This document shows, one piece after another, positions 34,782-47,697 of a stretch of DNA of 64,000 nucleotides; within the stretch, counting starts at the first letter, position 1; every line of letters begins with the position of its first letter. This DNA comes from Littorina saxatilis (taxonomy: Eukaryota; Mollusca; Gastropoda; Littorinimorpha; Littorinidae). Under the pieces are notes generated by a model. That model searched no databases and was not told where the DNA came from. It saw only the letters and a list, made by a program, of their open reading frames with translations. The DNA lies in assembly GCF_037325665.1 (NCBI RefSeq), contig NC_090261.1, positions 22,738,415 through 22,802,414 on the forward strand. Reading direction: 5' to 3'. Made by a program: the position numbers and the translations under genes.

Positions 34782-35034
34782 AAATGGGGAGTAAATATTT
34801 CGTGGAGGGAGTAAGTTTTTCGTGCCTTGGGGAGTTCTTGTCTCGTACGAAAAGTGTACTCGGAGTAAGAATTTCGTACGAAATATTTACTCCGGAGTAC
34901 ATTTTTTGTGGAGTAAAAATTTCGTGTTACACCGGCTCCAAGAGGAGAATAACGTTGACGTCATCATATTTTGTGCTCTTTGGATTGGGCAATATCAGGG
35001 GAAGGCGGAAGTGACGCATATAACACTTGACATC

Positions 35035-38000
35035 ATGGCGGGCTGTACGAAACAAGTTGACTTCGTCTTCGACGGAGGACTTCAATCGCATACGCGAGCC
35101 TCTTTAATAAATGAGGTGATTAAACAGCTGATGTATCAGAGGAACCAGATACCCCTACAGTTCGACATTTTGAAGCAACAGATGACAGTCAGCGAGGCAA
35201 AACATGCACAGGTGAGACTGCCGCTCCTCGTTCCAAATCCAAGTCATTTTGAGTCTCGACAATGACACGTACCCTTTCTTTTGTGATTCACTCTTTTCCC
35301 TGTTTTACGTTTGCCGGAAGTGTTTTAAAAAGCCATGGTGTACTTAGGTTGATGCTGATATGTTCACATTTAAAGTACAAGTTCTAAGTATGATGGAAAT
35401 CAAGACGTATCGCGATTTTGCTTCAGTTTGAAAAAGTTCTCAACTTCTACTTCACTTACAGAGTCAGTGACTTAGTCACACTTCAGGGGCTCACATCCAT
35501 GAGAGGTGGCATAGGACAAATGTCCTTGACAATGCAAAAGTGATAGGACAATTGTCCTGAACAAAAATAAATCAATAGGACTTTTTTTCGAAACAAAACG
35601 TAGGCTAAATTTAAAGGCATATGTACGCGCTCCCGTGTTTACAAAGTGTAGTTTGCCCATAATCGATGTCAAACGCACCATAAGACCATGTAATGACGAT
35701 ATGTCGCCATGCGCGGACCATATACATGCATTACAGCTTGTTTTAGAGTCTCAAAACCTTTGGATGTAAACAAAGACGCAGAGTTATTTCCCTTGCGTCA
35801 ACGCTACCTCTGTTGGCAAATCTATAAATAGGACGATCCAGATCAAAATGAAAATTAACATATCTCAACATTGAAGGGGTCCTAGACCACAATATTTTGC
35901 AGGGAACTTAATTTAGCATGTCTCCAGCTGTTGGTAAAGCAATTAGCGTGTATAGTCATCGAGTACAATATATGGCTTTAATTAAACTTGACTAGTTTCT
36001 TGTCACAACTGACAAAGGTAACAGAACAAATAAAATAATTTTCTTGGCAAAAAGGTAACAGAACAAATCAAAGTAATAAAAACGTGTTGTTCTGTCTCTG
36101 AGCTAATAACGACAATTCACTGTGATTGTTCCTTTCTCTTTCTGGTGGATGCCCACATTTCCACAACCTTCACCACCCACTGTTTCTTCTGAATGTCAAC
36201 CTTTGGCCCCTCCAGGTAGCATATCAATCTACTGTAAGTTCAAAAGTACTGACAATGTTCGGATCAAATGAAAGCATAATCGGACAATGACCACTTTGTG
36301 ACAAAAACTATAGGACATAATGTCCTCTTGCATGAAAAATGTTCAGCACATTTGGAAAAAATATCCGTGTATGTCCGATGTCCGACATGGATGTGAGCCC
36401 CTGCACTTACTGACTTACTTATAGGCATAATACGTTCATCCATGTATACACTCCAGTGCAAATGTGGGGTTGCGGAAATGTGATGCCATTCAGATTCACC
36501 TGATTCTTGCGAATCTCACTGAATGCCAACCGAAACAACACCACACCAGGCACGTTTCTACTCATTTCAGTCATTAGTACCATTAAAAGTCCCCACGTAC
36601 AACCTATTTTAACTGCTTAAGTACTCAGAATAAACATTGTGATCCACACACAAAAACACTATCTCTGTTCATGTCAGGGAGCCTGTTAATGGTATAAACT
36701 TTCATACTCTGCAAAGGTATTTCTAATTCTATGCCCAGTCGAGATAAATTTCTCTCAAACACCTTGACACTCGCAGTCTAGCCAAGTGAGCGCCCAATAG
36801 ACTGATCGCTGCTTATACTTTTCTTTAAACATTTTATTCTGTCCTGTGTATTTGCAATGTACTGTGTTACATTATGTGCAGAAGTACAAGAGTAGACATA
36901 GTTTTCTTTTAAACATTTGTCATTAACATTTTAACAACATAGTCATAGTGTGCATCACTGCATGCTGCAATAAATGAAGACGCGATGAGTGTTACTGAAA
37001 CTTGAAAGGGAAGACTGTTAAACTTAAAGGCTGACATAGTCCTATTTAATTAGTTTAATTACTTCCAGGGCTTTTCCCATCGTTGCGGGGATGTATAAAT
37101 TAAGCTTCCTGCAAAGTTTTAGGTTTGAAGTCCTTACCAATTACGAGAAATAATTAATTCTTTATTGCATTGTTTAGCAACAGTTCTCCAGGACATGGGC
37201 TATTTTTAGACCGTTGACGTCACTTCGTGACGTTTCGTAAACCAAAGATGGCGTTTGAGACTGTTCTGTTTACATTCGACACTATCAACACCACTTTGCA
37301 ATACTGAAATAATTTTTTCTGTGTTCGAAAGCTACAGCCAATCGTTATTATATCCCCTTAGGTACAGTTTTATAACATTATTGGCACATGTAAACAATAT
37401 GAATTAATTAATGAACGCTACGAATATGGCAGCCTTTAAGTAGTAATAGAATAGAACTTAGAAGTACTGTTTTTAACATGAGTTGCTTGTTTTTCTGGAC
37501 TTTCTTCAATGTTGGCTTTGCAGAATGCTGCTGCCAGGCCGCTGAATGGACTGAACCAAACACACAACAAAACGAAGAATGTGATCTCCAACCTGGACCA
37601 GCTCTTTGAAAACATCCTGAAAGCCTTTGAAATCTGCCCAGAGATCCAACAAGCTCTTATTATGTTAGGCAGCACACCTGTCACACCCAAAGAGTCTTAC
37701 CTAATCAGACTGCCACATATTTGCCCAGAGGCTGAAAATGTCTCACTCAAGTCATCCAAGCAGGCCCTTTTCCGACATCTTATTGCAGAGGAGGTTTTGT
37801 CGGGCAATGCTTCTCTCGGTCCCACCAACGTCTACCTGGTGCTGAGCGCTCCTCATTCTTCCGCGCTACCTGGTTTCGTGCCAAAAACCACCTTCAAGGT
37901 ACCTTCTAGAGGGTACTGCCTTACCCTCAACATGATCTGCAGCCAGCCCAGTTTCTGTGCACAGGATCTAACCATGGACGACACAGAGGTAGAAATCTCA

Positions 38001-38312
38001 GGCGTTGAACCCTTTGAGCGATCATCCTTTGCCGACATCAGCCTGCCAGAAGTGGCTTGCCACATTAAGTCTCCATCTCCAGACAAAATGGCCAGACTTT
38101 TGAGCGGCTTTGATGCTTGTCGATACTTGCGAGTAAGGCAGGCAAGCGGTTCAGATATGGGGGAGGGACTGAAGCTTGAAGGGGAGATGGAGAAGATTCA
38201 GTTCAACACCCCTCTCACGCGCAGCACCCCAAAAGTTGGCTACACCCGCCTTGTCACCTGTGATCACATTTGGTTCCAGTGCTCCACTGTGATAAAGGGA
38301 TACAGGTTCTGA
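35035..38312 (+). CDS. MAD2L1BP: MAD2L1-binding protein (p31comet), two exons
   Basis: p31comet binds closed MAD2 and, with the ATPase TRIP13, takes apart the mitotic checkpoint complex so that anaphase can start. Exon 1 is 35035-35211 (59 codons, donor CAG|gtgaga). Exon 2 is 37524-38312 (acceptor ttggctttgcag). The junction is in phase 0 and gives 321 residues, against 274 in human. Recognisable blocks: residues 27-47 (NEVIKQLMYQRNQIPLQFDIL), matching the human HIMYQRQQLPLPYEQL region; QALIMLGSTPVTPKE (about 102-116), matching VLILLGGNALSPKE; TTFKVPSRGYCLTL (about 181-194), matching YRVPSRGHKLTV; and the C-terminal DHIWFQCSTVIKGYRF, matching DYIWFQAPVTFKGFR. These span the HORMA-like fold. 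The ATG is the first in the exon. The 2.3-kb intron holds a hAT-like element and a TTAA-type MITE. Promoter space is only 100 bp after a transposon nest. Confidence 0.93.
35484..36403. mobile_element. hAT-like element, 920 bp, in MAD2L1BP intron
   Basis: Ends 'caggggctcacatccatg' and 'catggatgtgagcccctg' are a perfect 18-bp inverted repeat. A 5-bp direct repeat 'cactt' flanks both ends. The interior has repeated 'taggacaatgtcc'-type words near both ends and no transposase. Confidence 0.78.
37023..37440. mobile_element. MITE, CTTAAAGGCTG ends, in MAD2L1BP intron
   Basis: Ends 'cttaaaggctgacat' and 'atggcagcctttaag' form a 15-bp inverted repeat with one mismatch, over 418 bp. It lies 80 bp before the splice acceptor of exon 2. 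Confidence 0.65.
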
Positions 38313-38922
38313 ATGCTGTTCTTTTTCCTTGTATTTGTTAACTGCACATAATGCCTCATTGCCTTTCATGTAGATGTGCAAATATCTACGATTAAGTTAT
38401 ACTTGAGTCATTTATCTCCTTGGGCCAAGCTGGGACATGGTGTGGATGCTGTTGTATTATGACTCATATGAGCTTGATAGTTATCGGAAAATCATTGATA
38501 TGAAGCAACTTTCCACTTTGTGTATAGACTTGCACAACTTGATTGTTTCTTTTTTTTCTGTTACCATTTTAGATCATTTGAGGCATTCATCCGTCAGTAT
38601 CACATTGTATAATGCAACAAATGGTGTTTCCATTTTGGGGCAGCAACTGCTGTGGTATGATGCAAAGTGACACCAACAAAAACTTTTGCCAGACAATTTT
38701 AATGAGTTTGTGATTCACTATGAGTCATGAGTTCCTGATGATGTCAGAGACATTAGTAAATTGTAATATATTTATTTAAATTTCTTTGTCACTGAACATA
38801 CAACTTCTGTTGCTGCAAATTGATGAATACTTTGCAGCAGCTCCAAGTCCATACATTTACATTTTGAAGTCTCGTCATTTTGGAAATGTATCTTTTGGAG
38901 ATGATGGTTGACATTGTGATTG
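38313..38922 (+). other. Probable MAD2L1BP 3' UTR and flank
   Basis: AT-rich sequence after the stop codon; no second gene. The polyadenylation site could not be fixed. Confidence 0.45.
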
Positions 38923-39025
38923 GGCCAAAAAAAAAAATAGGTGTGGTTACGGTAACATAGCCAAAAAAAATAGGGTAGGTAGGTAGGCAATCACTTTTTT
39001 TTCTAATGTGTACAAATTAAACCTA

Positions 39026-39601
39026 CCGTACTTTCCGGGTGACAAGGCGCTTTGTTATCTAAGACGCACCCCCTTCTTTAAAAAAAAAAAATTGTAATCC
39101 AGTCACCCATTGGACGCAGGGGGCCAATAGGGCGCACCAAAATGACCCAGTTTTTGCCATGAGAGGTGGTTCCCCTGTCATATCTGAGAGAGGAAACACT
39201 TCCTGCATCGGGGTCAGTGACCGGTCAGTGACCAAAGGCATTGTGATAGCTGGGTGGCCTTGTTAAAAGACACGACCTTCTTCCCAGGGGTCAATGACCC
39301 AGTTTTTGCCATGAGAGGTGGTTCCCCTGTCATATCTGAGAGAGGAAACACTTCCTGCATCGGGGTCAGTGACCGGTCAGTGACCGAGTTTAACAGAGTG
39401 GAAATCTGTGTGTGCTGCCAGATCAAAGGCAGGGCAGTACCTAGTAGCTGAAACATGCATTATCACAAGTTGTTTGACTGGTACTCAAGCGGTCTCTTTG
39501 ATTTTTTTTGTATTTCATACACGGATTAGGCGCTTCGTTATACAAGACGCAGGGGTCGAACTCGAGGAAAAAAGTCGCGCCTTATGACCCGGAAAGTACG
39601 G
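39026..39601. mobile_element. Family H MITE (Tc1/mariner-like) inside family G
   Basis: Ends 'ccgtactttccggg' and 'cccggaaagtacgg' are inverted. TA is duplicated at the site, as shown by comparison with the empty site in the other family G copy. It contains 'ggcgcaccaaa'/'aagacgca' words and two identical 93-bp blocks. Confidence 0.78.
39141..39385. repeat. Two identical 93-bp direct repeats, 152-bp period
   Basis: 39141-39233 and 39293-39385 are identical as read, both beginning 'aatgacccagtttttgcc' and ending 'gaccggtcagtgacc'. They lie inside the family H element. Confidence 0.9.
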
Positions 39602-39772
39602 TACTTGACAGGGAAATAAGTGTGCGACACGGGCGCTTTCGCTTTCATTGCGTTTTTTGCACTCGGTTTTTTTTGTTTTTTTTTGACAAATGTAATAAAA
39701 AGTTATAGGATCGGCCCCTAAAAATAGGGTAGGTCGGGTTACCGTAACCACACCTATTTTTTTTTTTTGGCC

Positions 39773-40337
39773 CTGTGATACATAAGAGTACCGGGTACTG
39801 CTGTTTTCATCATTCATGGGACTCTGGACCAGGCTTCTGACGCTTTAAAAATGGGTCCCGGTAAGTTTTTTTCTTGTTTGTACCTTTCAAAGGCCTTTTA
39901 CAACTTAACCAAGAATCAGACATAGGAATGTTCGCAGAGTATAGGCGATTTGCAGAAGTTGTAGGGTCTCATTTCATGTGTCCTGAAAGAGTTTCAGATG
40001 ATGTTGTTGAAAAAGTTCTGTCCAAATATTGAATTAAAAAAAAAAATCATTCTTGTACTGTAGTTTGTTTTTTATGTTGATGCTGTCATTAAATTAGGTC
40101 ATGGTACCGGTTGAAATGACTAGACCACTTCGTGCAGAAACTATTTGAATCATGTGTATGATCAGATAAGTGGGTGTAGTATCACTATCACTGAGGTTTC
40201 AATTTTTGAAGCAAAAGTACATCTAACATGCTCTCCTTGAACTTGAAGGATGCAGAAGAATGTTCTCTGCACTCAACTCATTTTCAGATGTTTTTAACCA
40301 GGGCTGTTATCATACCTGGAGAATTAATGTGCTTTTC
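39773..40337. other. Non-coding stretch, nothing recognised
   Basis: No exon or repeat supported between the two MITE nests. Confidence 0.35.
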
Positions 40338-41034
40338 ATATATGCATGGGTGGGATTATTCCGGTATGCCGGAAATCCGGATTCGTAATGTCTGTGGTAA
40401 CGTTTTTTGGTTAATTATCAGGGGTGGGACTCTCTTGTGATGAAAAAAGAGGAAATCCCTTTTCTCTATGGGGGGTTCGGGGGCATGCTCCCCCGAAATT
40501 TGTTTAAATGGTACATTAAAATCTGGTGCATTCTGAGACTAAAATTCAACTCGTTTGGATCAGGTAAAAAAGACATTCTCCTCACTCCCCCCCCCCCAAA
40601 AAAAAAAAAAAAACACAAAAAAAACCACACCCAACCAAACAAAAAACACACTTTCACACAACAATGGTAACATTGTAATATGCATACTTACTCCATTACT
40701 GGCAATAGTATGATCCAAGTGACGCCCAAGCTCAAAATGACTATTAGTTATCTGGAGTTTTCAGTCAACACAATTTAACTCTCAAGCCTCCAGTGTTCTG
40801 TTCCATCTTCACTTCTCTCCATATCATTCAGTCAACAAGTTATAGATACTGTGATGAAAAGTGACGCGGAAAAATAGATTACTCCAGCGGAATATGTAAG
40901 TTGTGTCCGCGGAAATTCGCAGAAAAGTCCCACCCCTGATAATTTATACAAATCCATCAGCATCAGGGGGCCCCCAGACCCCCCTTTTAAATTTTTTAGG
41001 ATTCATGACATTTTTCAATCCCACCCATGTATAT
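40338..41034. mobile_element. Outer MITE with CATGGGTGGGATT ends
   Basis: 'catgggtgggatt' near 40345 and 'aatcccacccatg' ending near 41029 are inverted; 'tatatg' repeats outside. A younger CAGGGG element lies inside. Confidence 0.65.
40419..40938. mobile_element. Inner hAT-like MITE, CAGGGGTGGGACT ends
   Basis: 'caggggtgggact' and 'agtcccacccctg' are a perfect 13-bp inverted repeat over 520 bp. The flanking 8-mers are only partly alike. There is no coding. Confidence 0.72.
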
Positions 41035-43140
41035 GAAATACCTCATATCACTGAGATGATAATTCATTGAGCTTTGTGACTGTACACATTTTGAGCCAAA
41101 CTATGCATATATATATATATTTATCATTATTAGGCTCTTGCTGTGATCACAGATAGTGTGAAACTTACAAGTGTTTTTAGCAATTTACTGTGTGACTCAA
41201 AGCATCATCACTGATGTTAAGCAACATTTATTCCAGTATTTTAGATCAGTGTTAATGTGTATTGTGTGTTGCCTACTTGTATGTTGGCCCGTTTCGTGTT
41301 TCTGTATCTTGGAAAGTGATTTTAGTATTTGTACATTATGCCCATAATTCCTGGTTAATAATAATAGATTAATTAATAATAGTTTTAATACACACATGGA
41401 CAAGGCTTCTGAATGAAACAAAAGTAGCAGCAGCAACAACAAACGTTCTCAACGTGTAGTAAGTGTCAAATCAGTGACTTAGGTCTGATGGGCTGTAAAA
41501 AATCTTGACAATGTGTGTTCTGTTTCTTAATAATTTAATCATACGTGAAAATTAACTCCATTCTTGGCTAAACTCTCAGGTTTTACGTAGAGGAACAGTT
41601 TTAGTTGCAGGATATTACAGTTCATACCTTCAAATTCTATGTGAAAGGGTCGGTCCAAACTGCCACAGAGCTGGTGACACAAATTTCTTTGTTTTATGTT
41701 TACATGATTTGATTTTTTTTTATGAGCAAGTTTTCTCTACTTCTAGGCTGTTTTTTCCTAGAAAAGTATGGATTGAGCATTTAATTGAGCAGATTACTAA
41801 AATGTAAAAAAAAATCTGTTCCATAATAGCTATCAAAAGTTACAAGTACTGAAGTGTATGTCCGTGTGTACTGTTGCAAGTTACTCAATATTTTGTGAGC
41901 GTTTTTCGTTGTCCTCTTATGCGATTTGTTTTCCGTCATGGATTGTACGACACATGTTTTCCAACAGAAAGAGTCATATGTGAAAAAAATATGTGTTTCA
42001 ACCTTAAGCTGATACCTTTGATCTCAGTAGTAAGCATCTTAGTTTACCATTACCCGTGCCTGCACCTAAAATGAGCATCAATTACATTAATTATGTGCAC
42101 ATGAAAGAAAAGTTTTGTTCGTTGAGGAAGTCTGAAAGCAAATTTCCTGTTAGTGTCAGAAAAATGTTTCGGTGCTAAAGTTAATAAAACGGGCAGAGTA
42201 CTCCGAGTCACTGCAAAACAGCGTTCTGCAATTGACAAAAGTCTGCAAATAACTGTCAGGTTTGAATGGGTTGTGAAAGAGTGAATATTCTTTCTATCAG
42301 TGAGGCAAGCGTTGACCATGTGCTCTTTGTCTATGTGATTCAGACATATCCCTCACAAGTGACAGGCCTGCTATGTCAGGTGGGAAAGTTTGACTCGGTA
42401 AAATCAAGAGAATTCACTCTTACGCAACCCTAACAAACCCAACAGGTTTTTTTCCGCAGATCATCTATTGTTACAGGATTTTATTCTGACCATACTTTTA
42501 CTCAATTACGATATTAAGTGTCATATCGTTTGTTGAAGTTGTCCTTCATAACTAATCACAACTTGCATAACCTTGACATTTCAGGAATACTGAGTCTCTG
42601 CAGGGGAAGCAAACTTACTTTCATAATAGAAAGATTGCTTTTGCACCAATAAACAGAATTCAGAACCAATACATTTACAGTGGAGAGTGTCTCGTGTTTT
42701 TTATGGTGTGAAGATTTATTTATTTTCTTCAAAATTTGGTTTTACGAAGCAATTGTGGTTGTGCCTTTTATTGGTGTTGCTTTTAAAAGTGAAGGTAAGG
42801 TTTAGCAAACACTTGAGACTGCATTATGGTTATTACAATTCTCCTTTACAATTACAATGCATGTCTTGCTCGCCTTTTTTAAATCGATTGAGGTGGACTG
42901 TGTCATTCAACCAGCCACTCAGCATATGAACACACACACACACACACATGTAACCTCGCCACACACACACATGAGGCCAATTGAATAGTATCTACAATTT
43001 ATTTACAAATGAAGCATGCACTCACTCAGACAATGACATGCAAACCTTCATGATTTATTCAAACTAAACATCACAGTTTTGTTATCCATGTTCTCTCTCA
43101 CACACGCTACCAGACACAAACACAGTCAAGTTGAGATCAT
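41035..43140. other. Intergenic space between MAD2L1BP and PNO1
   Basis: Mostly AT-rich, low-similarity sequence with scattered short open frames of no recognisable content. A (CA)n of about ten units is near 42935. The last part is the PNO1 3' UTR on the minus strand. Confidence 0.4.
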
Positions 43141-46100
43141 TCAAATCCTGGACGATGCTGAAGACTGAATTGCTCTCAGCTTCCCATAAACTTTAGCTGG
43201 CGGGCTCCCTGAAAAAAGAAAGTCAACACATTATTATTATTATTATTATTGTGATCATTTTTATGCGCCTAAACTAGATATAGCCCTAGGCGCTTACATA
43301 TTAATTTCTGCCGTTTGAAATGGAATTTTTTACAGACAGACAGACAAACAAGACATTTTTTACACACAATATATAACGCATTCACATCGGCCAGTAAAGC
43401 TCAGTAGCCTATTAGGCGGGCATTCACCTTTCACGGCCTTTATTCCAAGTCAAACGGGTATTTGGTGGACATTTTTATCTATGCCTATACAATTTTGCCA
43501 GGAAAGACCATTTTGTCAATCGTGAGATCTTTAACGTGCACACCCCAATGTAGTGTACACGAAGGGACCTCGGTTTTTCGTCTCATCCGAAAGACTAGCA
43601 CTTGAACCCACCACCTAGGTTAGGAAAGGGGGGAGAAAATTGCGGCCTGACCCAGGGTCGAACACGCAACCTCTCGCTTCCGAGCGCAAGTGCGTTATCA
43701 CTCAGCCACCCAGTCCCACACATATAATTGCACTTGTCTTGTCTTGGAGGCAAATGTTCAATCAAGAGAAAACCTTTTCAAAATGTAATGTTTCATCACA
43801 ACGTTACATTAAAAACAACTACATGTACTCACAAATTGTGGATTTGAAAATCACAGTGAAGCATGAGAAGAGCAAATTGCAGCTTTCTCCACAAACTAAT
43901 ACATGGCATAGCTTCACAAATCTTTAAAAAAAAAAAAAAAAGTATATAAGCACATACCCATAATCAAGGCACAGATAGCTCGTCTTGCAATCTGAATGCT
44001 CTGGTAGGAACCAAGAATGTGGACCTTGCTGAAAATAAAAAGTTGTATTCCTGCATTAGTCACTGTACAAGAGTTCAAACTGGCAAGTAAGGATCAAATG
44101 GCAGAAAAGAGCACTCAAAGATCATGAAAAGTCTGCAATAACAATTTGAAGTTACACGTTTTCAGTTCATGTGTGAAATTTATTGTCTCATAGTACTATC
44201 ACTCATACTGTAATTTTTTTACTCTCTTCACTAAAAAGCACCCTTGAGCCTGCCTGTATTTTTTTTTAGTGAACACTATTTTCAATACAGAACCAAGAAT
44301 GTTCCTGAGTGAATTTCTGTCTTCATTTAAGGCAAGAAATGTTCTGCCCTATCTCAAGTACACGCACACAAATGCCTTCGACAAGATGTTTATATCTGTA
44401 AATTATGTGCGAATTCTAAAACATACCTGTCAGCAAGAACGATTCGTGTTTTGGTAGCATTTTCGATACTGAATTTTGTTTTTCCACCTTTTCCAGCCAA
44501 ACGACCAATGGCTCTGCCCAAGTGGTCTCCCTTCAACATTTTTACTGCAAACAAAAATGCAAAAAATGTAAGCTAACCAATAAATGCTCTGAAAAAATGC
44601 TAAAAGTGGTCAAAGTTACAACTTACAGGTCTACATAAAAAGATGTACAGGCAAATCCAGCTAACTCACACACGTTTAAGTCAAAAATTCGCTTAGCACA
44701 CAAAGAAATTCTGGTCCGGAATTATCCCTCTTTATCTATGTGTACAAAGTACCCTGAGCTCGAAATGGGATTTCTCTTACGTAAGTCGAAAGACGGATAG
44801 CACACAACAGAAAGTCAGTCCCAAAGACAAAGTTTACTCTATATTTACTACAGCAACTCGAAACACGAAACTTGGCGTCTCACACTAGCGCATTGTGTAA
44901 CCTTATTCCCTTCTTCTCTACACGGACGCCACACCGACTGGTCAGTCGGCACGCAATTAAGTATGAACTGAAGTTAGGAGGGGGGCGAGGAGGGGGCGAG
45001 GAGTAAGGAGAATTATCCAACTCCAAGAAAACATTCTGAAAAAGGTGGGGAAGTGGTGACAAGGCAGTGAACGCACTCACCATGCACTGACATCATACGA
45101 AAGCAGCCACACAAACACAGCACAGAGGCAGAGGCAGGTGTGCAGATGCTTTGTGAGAATAAGCGTTGAAAACCAGTTTGAATAAAAAAAAAACAGCAGA
45201 TAGAGCCGCATGTCATAATCATTCTTCTTGTCTGGCTTTATTGAATGCACTCTTCAGTCGGACTGTACACAAACCGCTCTCACTCTCCCTCACTGACTGC
45301 CCTAAGCCCTGACAACTGATCCTTAGAAATTGTTTGGAAGAGTACACCTCTCTATTTCTCTCCAATGCTCTTCCTGCTGACTTCAGTGACACCGGACACC
45401 CCACTGAGTTTAGCCAGCTACCCCCCCCCCCCCCCCCCCCCCCTCTCTCTCTCTCTCTCCCCAGCCATGTACTGTTTGGTGCTGTGGCCAGAGAGGTGTC
45501 ACCGGCTAATTGAGGCCAGCTGCACTGTTCACTCAGAGCAAAACTAGTTGACTGTGTCTAACTTTTGACAAAGCAACACAACTGAAGGGTTCACAGATTA
45601 GGTAACCGACTCACTGGTCAAGGCTGCAGGGAAACAAGAGTATCTTGTCAATGAAAGAGGTTACACACAGAGATACGCGATGCTGAGAACGGTGGCCGAT
45701 TTTTCACTCTCTTTCTCGGAGGGCCTTCATCATTGCAGGGACTGCTGTAAAGAAATGCTTGCTCAGAACTCTTTTTGCATTGAAACATGCACCAGAACTG
45801 GTGGACACCATCGACAATGTCAAACATGAAATCGAAGCAGTTTGCTTGAAGAAACGGTCGTCAGCAACTCAAACTTCTCTGTTTTCTTTTTTTAAGAAAA
45901 TCTGAGGTGACTTTCTTTGTGGCCCCGCCCCCTCCTCTGTAAGGACCCCCCTCCATAAGGACCGATTTTTGTCAACATTTTCAAGGTCGCTAGAGAGGGG
46001 TTCCACTGTACTATGACCAAGTCGAAATTTCGGATAGGACACAATAACAATTCGGTCCCTTCAATTTCGTCTTATCCGGATTTGCCTGTAATGTATGATA

Positions 46101-47645
46101 TATAAATATACACATGATCCCAGCGAAGCTGGAGGTATCCCACATACTGTAATCGACTTGAGAAATGTTCACACCGATAATACATAATAAAGAAGGATTC
46201 TTTGTGCCCGGCTACGTGCTACAGTTGGAGATGGAAGTTCACCAAAAATTGGGACCATACTAACAAAAATACGGTGGGTGCAATAGTCGCCCCCATTTTT
46301 TCAACAAAAGCCACCCAAGGCCGCTTTGGACGGGTAGAAATTCTGTACTTTCCAAGTCTATTTGTGTGTGGTTGTTCAAGACTGTGGATAAAGCTCGCGT
46401 GAGAAGATTAGGTCACGGTCAAAAGTCTTTGACGTCAATTATTGCATCATGACGTCATGCCTCCCTGTAGTCTTTCTCTCTCGCGCAGTGTGTGTGTTTG
46501 TGTTCATTTTGAGCACATGTGTTAGTGTTACTGTGTGTGTGTGTGTGTGTGTGCGTGCGCACGCGTGCATGAGTCTGTACTCGTATGTGTGTGGTGTGTG
46601 TGTGTGTGTGTGCGCGCACGCGTGCATGCGTCTGTACTCGTGTGTGTGTGAGTGTGTGTGTGGGCATAAGTGTATGTGTGTGCGTGTATGTGTGTTTGTT
46701 TGTAAAGGTGTGTATGTCCGTCTGTCCATATGTGCGTATGGGTGTGTGTTTTGTGTGTATGAAGTTTTTGTGAGAGAGTGAGTGAGTGCGTGTGAGTGAG
46801 TGTGTGTATGTGTGTGTGTGTGACTTGGGGGGGTGTGTGTGCGTGGGTGTGTGTGTGTGTGTTTGAGAGAGAGAGAGAGTGTGTGTGTGTATGTGAATGT
46901 GTTTGTGTGTATGTTTGTGTGTGTCTGAGTTTGTGTGTATGTTTGTGTGTGTATGAGTGTATATATGGTGTTTGTTTGTAAAGGTGTGTGTGTTCGACTG
47001 TCTATGTGCGTATTTGTTTGTTTGCTTAACGCCCAGCCGACCACGAAGGGCCATATCAGGGCGGTGCTGCTTTGACATATAACGTGCGCCACACACAAGA
47101 CAGAAGTCGCAGCACAGGCTTCATGTCTCACCCAGTCACAGTATTCTGACACCGGACCAACCAGTCCCAGCACTAACCCCATAATGCCAGACGCCAGGCG
47201 GAGCAGCCACTAGATTGCCAATTTTAAAGTCTTAGGTATGACCCGGCCTGGGTTCTAACCCACGACCTCCCGATCACGGGGCGGACGCCTTACCACTAGG
47301 CCAACCGTGTATGTGCGTATAAGTGTGTGTTTTGTGTGTATGAGATTTGTGTGAGTCAATGTGTGTGTGTGTCTGTGTGTGTGTGTGTGTGTGAGTGTCT
47401 GTTTGTATAAGAGAGAAAGAGAGAGAGAGTGGGTGGGTGGGAGTGTGTTTGTGCGTGTGCGTAAGTGTATGTGTGTGTGTATGTGTGTTTGTTTGTAAAG
47501 GTGTGTATGTCCGTCTGTCTATATGTGCGTATGGGGGTGTGTTTTGTGTGTATGAAGTGTGTGTGAGAGAGTGAGTGAGTGCGTGTGAGTGAGTGTGTAT
47601 TTTTGTACGTGTGTAACTTGAGGTGTGTGTGTGTGAGTGTGTGTG

Positions 47646-47697
<52 letters not shown>

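Larger units (their letters stand above)
33242..34935. mobile_element. CCGGTGTAACACG-ended DNA element, host of two nested elements
   Basis: Ends 'ccggtgtaacacga' and 'ttcgtgttacaccgg' are inverted, with a 6-bp direct repeat 'ctccaa' outside each. Its subterminal parts are built of repeated 'gagtaa' and 'tttcgtacgaaa' words on both sides. Inside lie a MITE (33609-33860) and family A copy 6 (33894-34781). Without the latter the element is about 0.8 kb. There is no coding; the superfamily is unknown to me. It ends 100 bp before the MAD2L1BP start codon. Confidence 0.72.
38923..39772. mobile_element. Family G MITE (PIF/Harbinger-like), split by family H
   Basis: Both ends carry GGCC, then poly-A and 'ataggtgtggttacggtaac' in inverted orientation. 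A complete undisturbed copy is at 57035-57340. This copy is interrupted at 39026-39601. Confidence 0.75.

Noticed and set aside
41874-42929. Additional gene between MAD2L1BP and PNO1
   Set aside because: Short frames without domain content or splice partners in AT-rich intergenic DNA.
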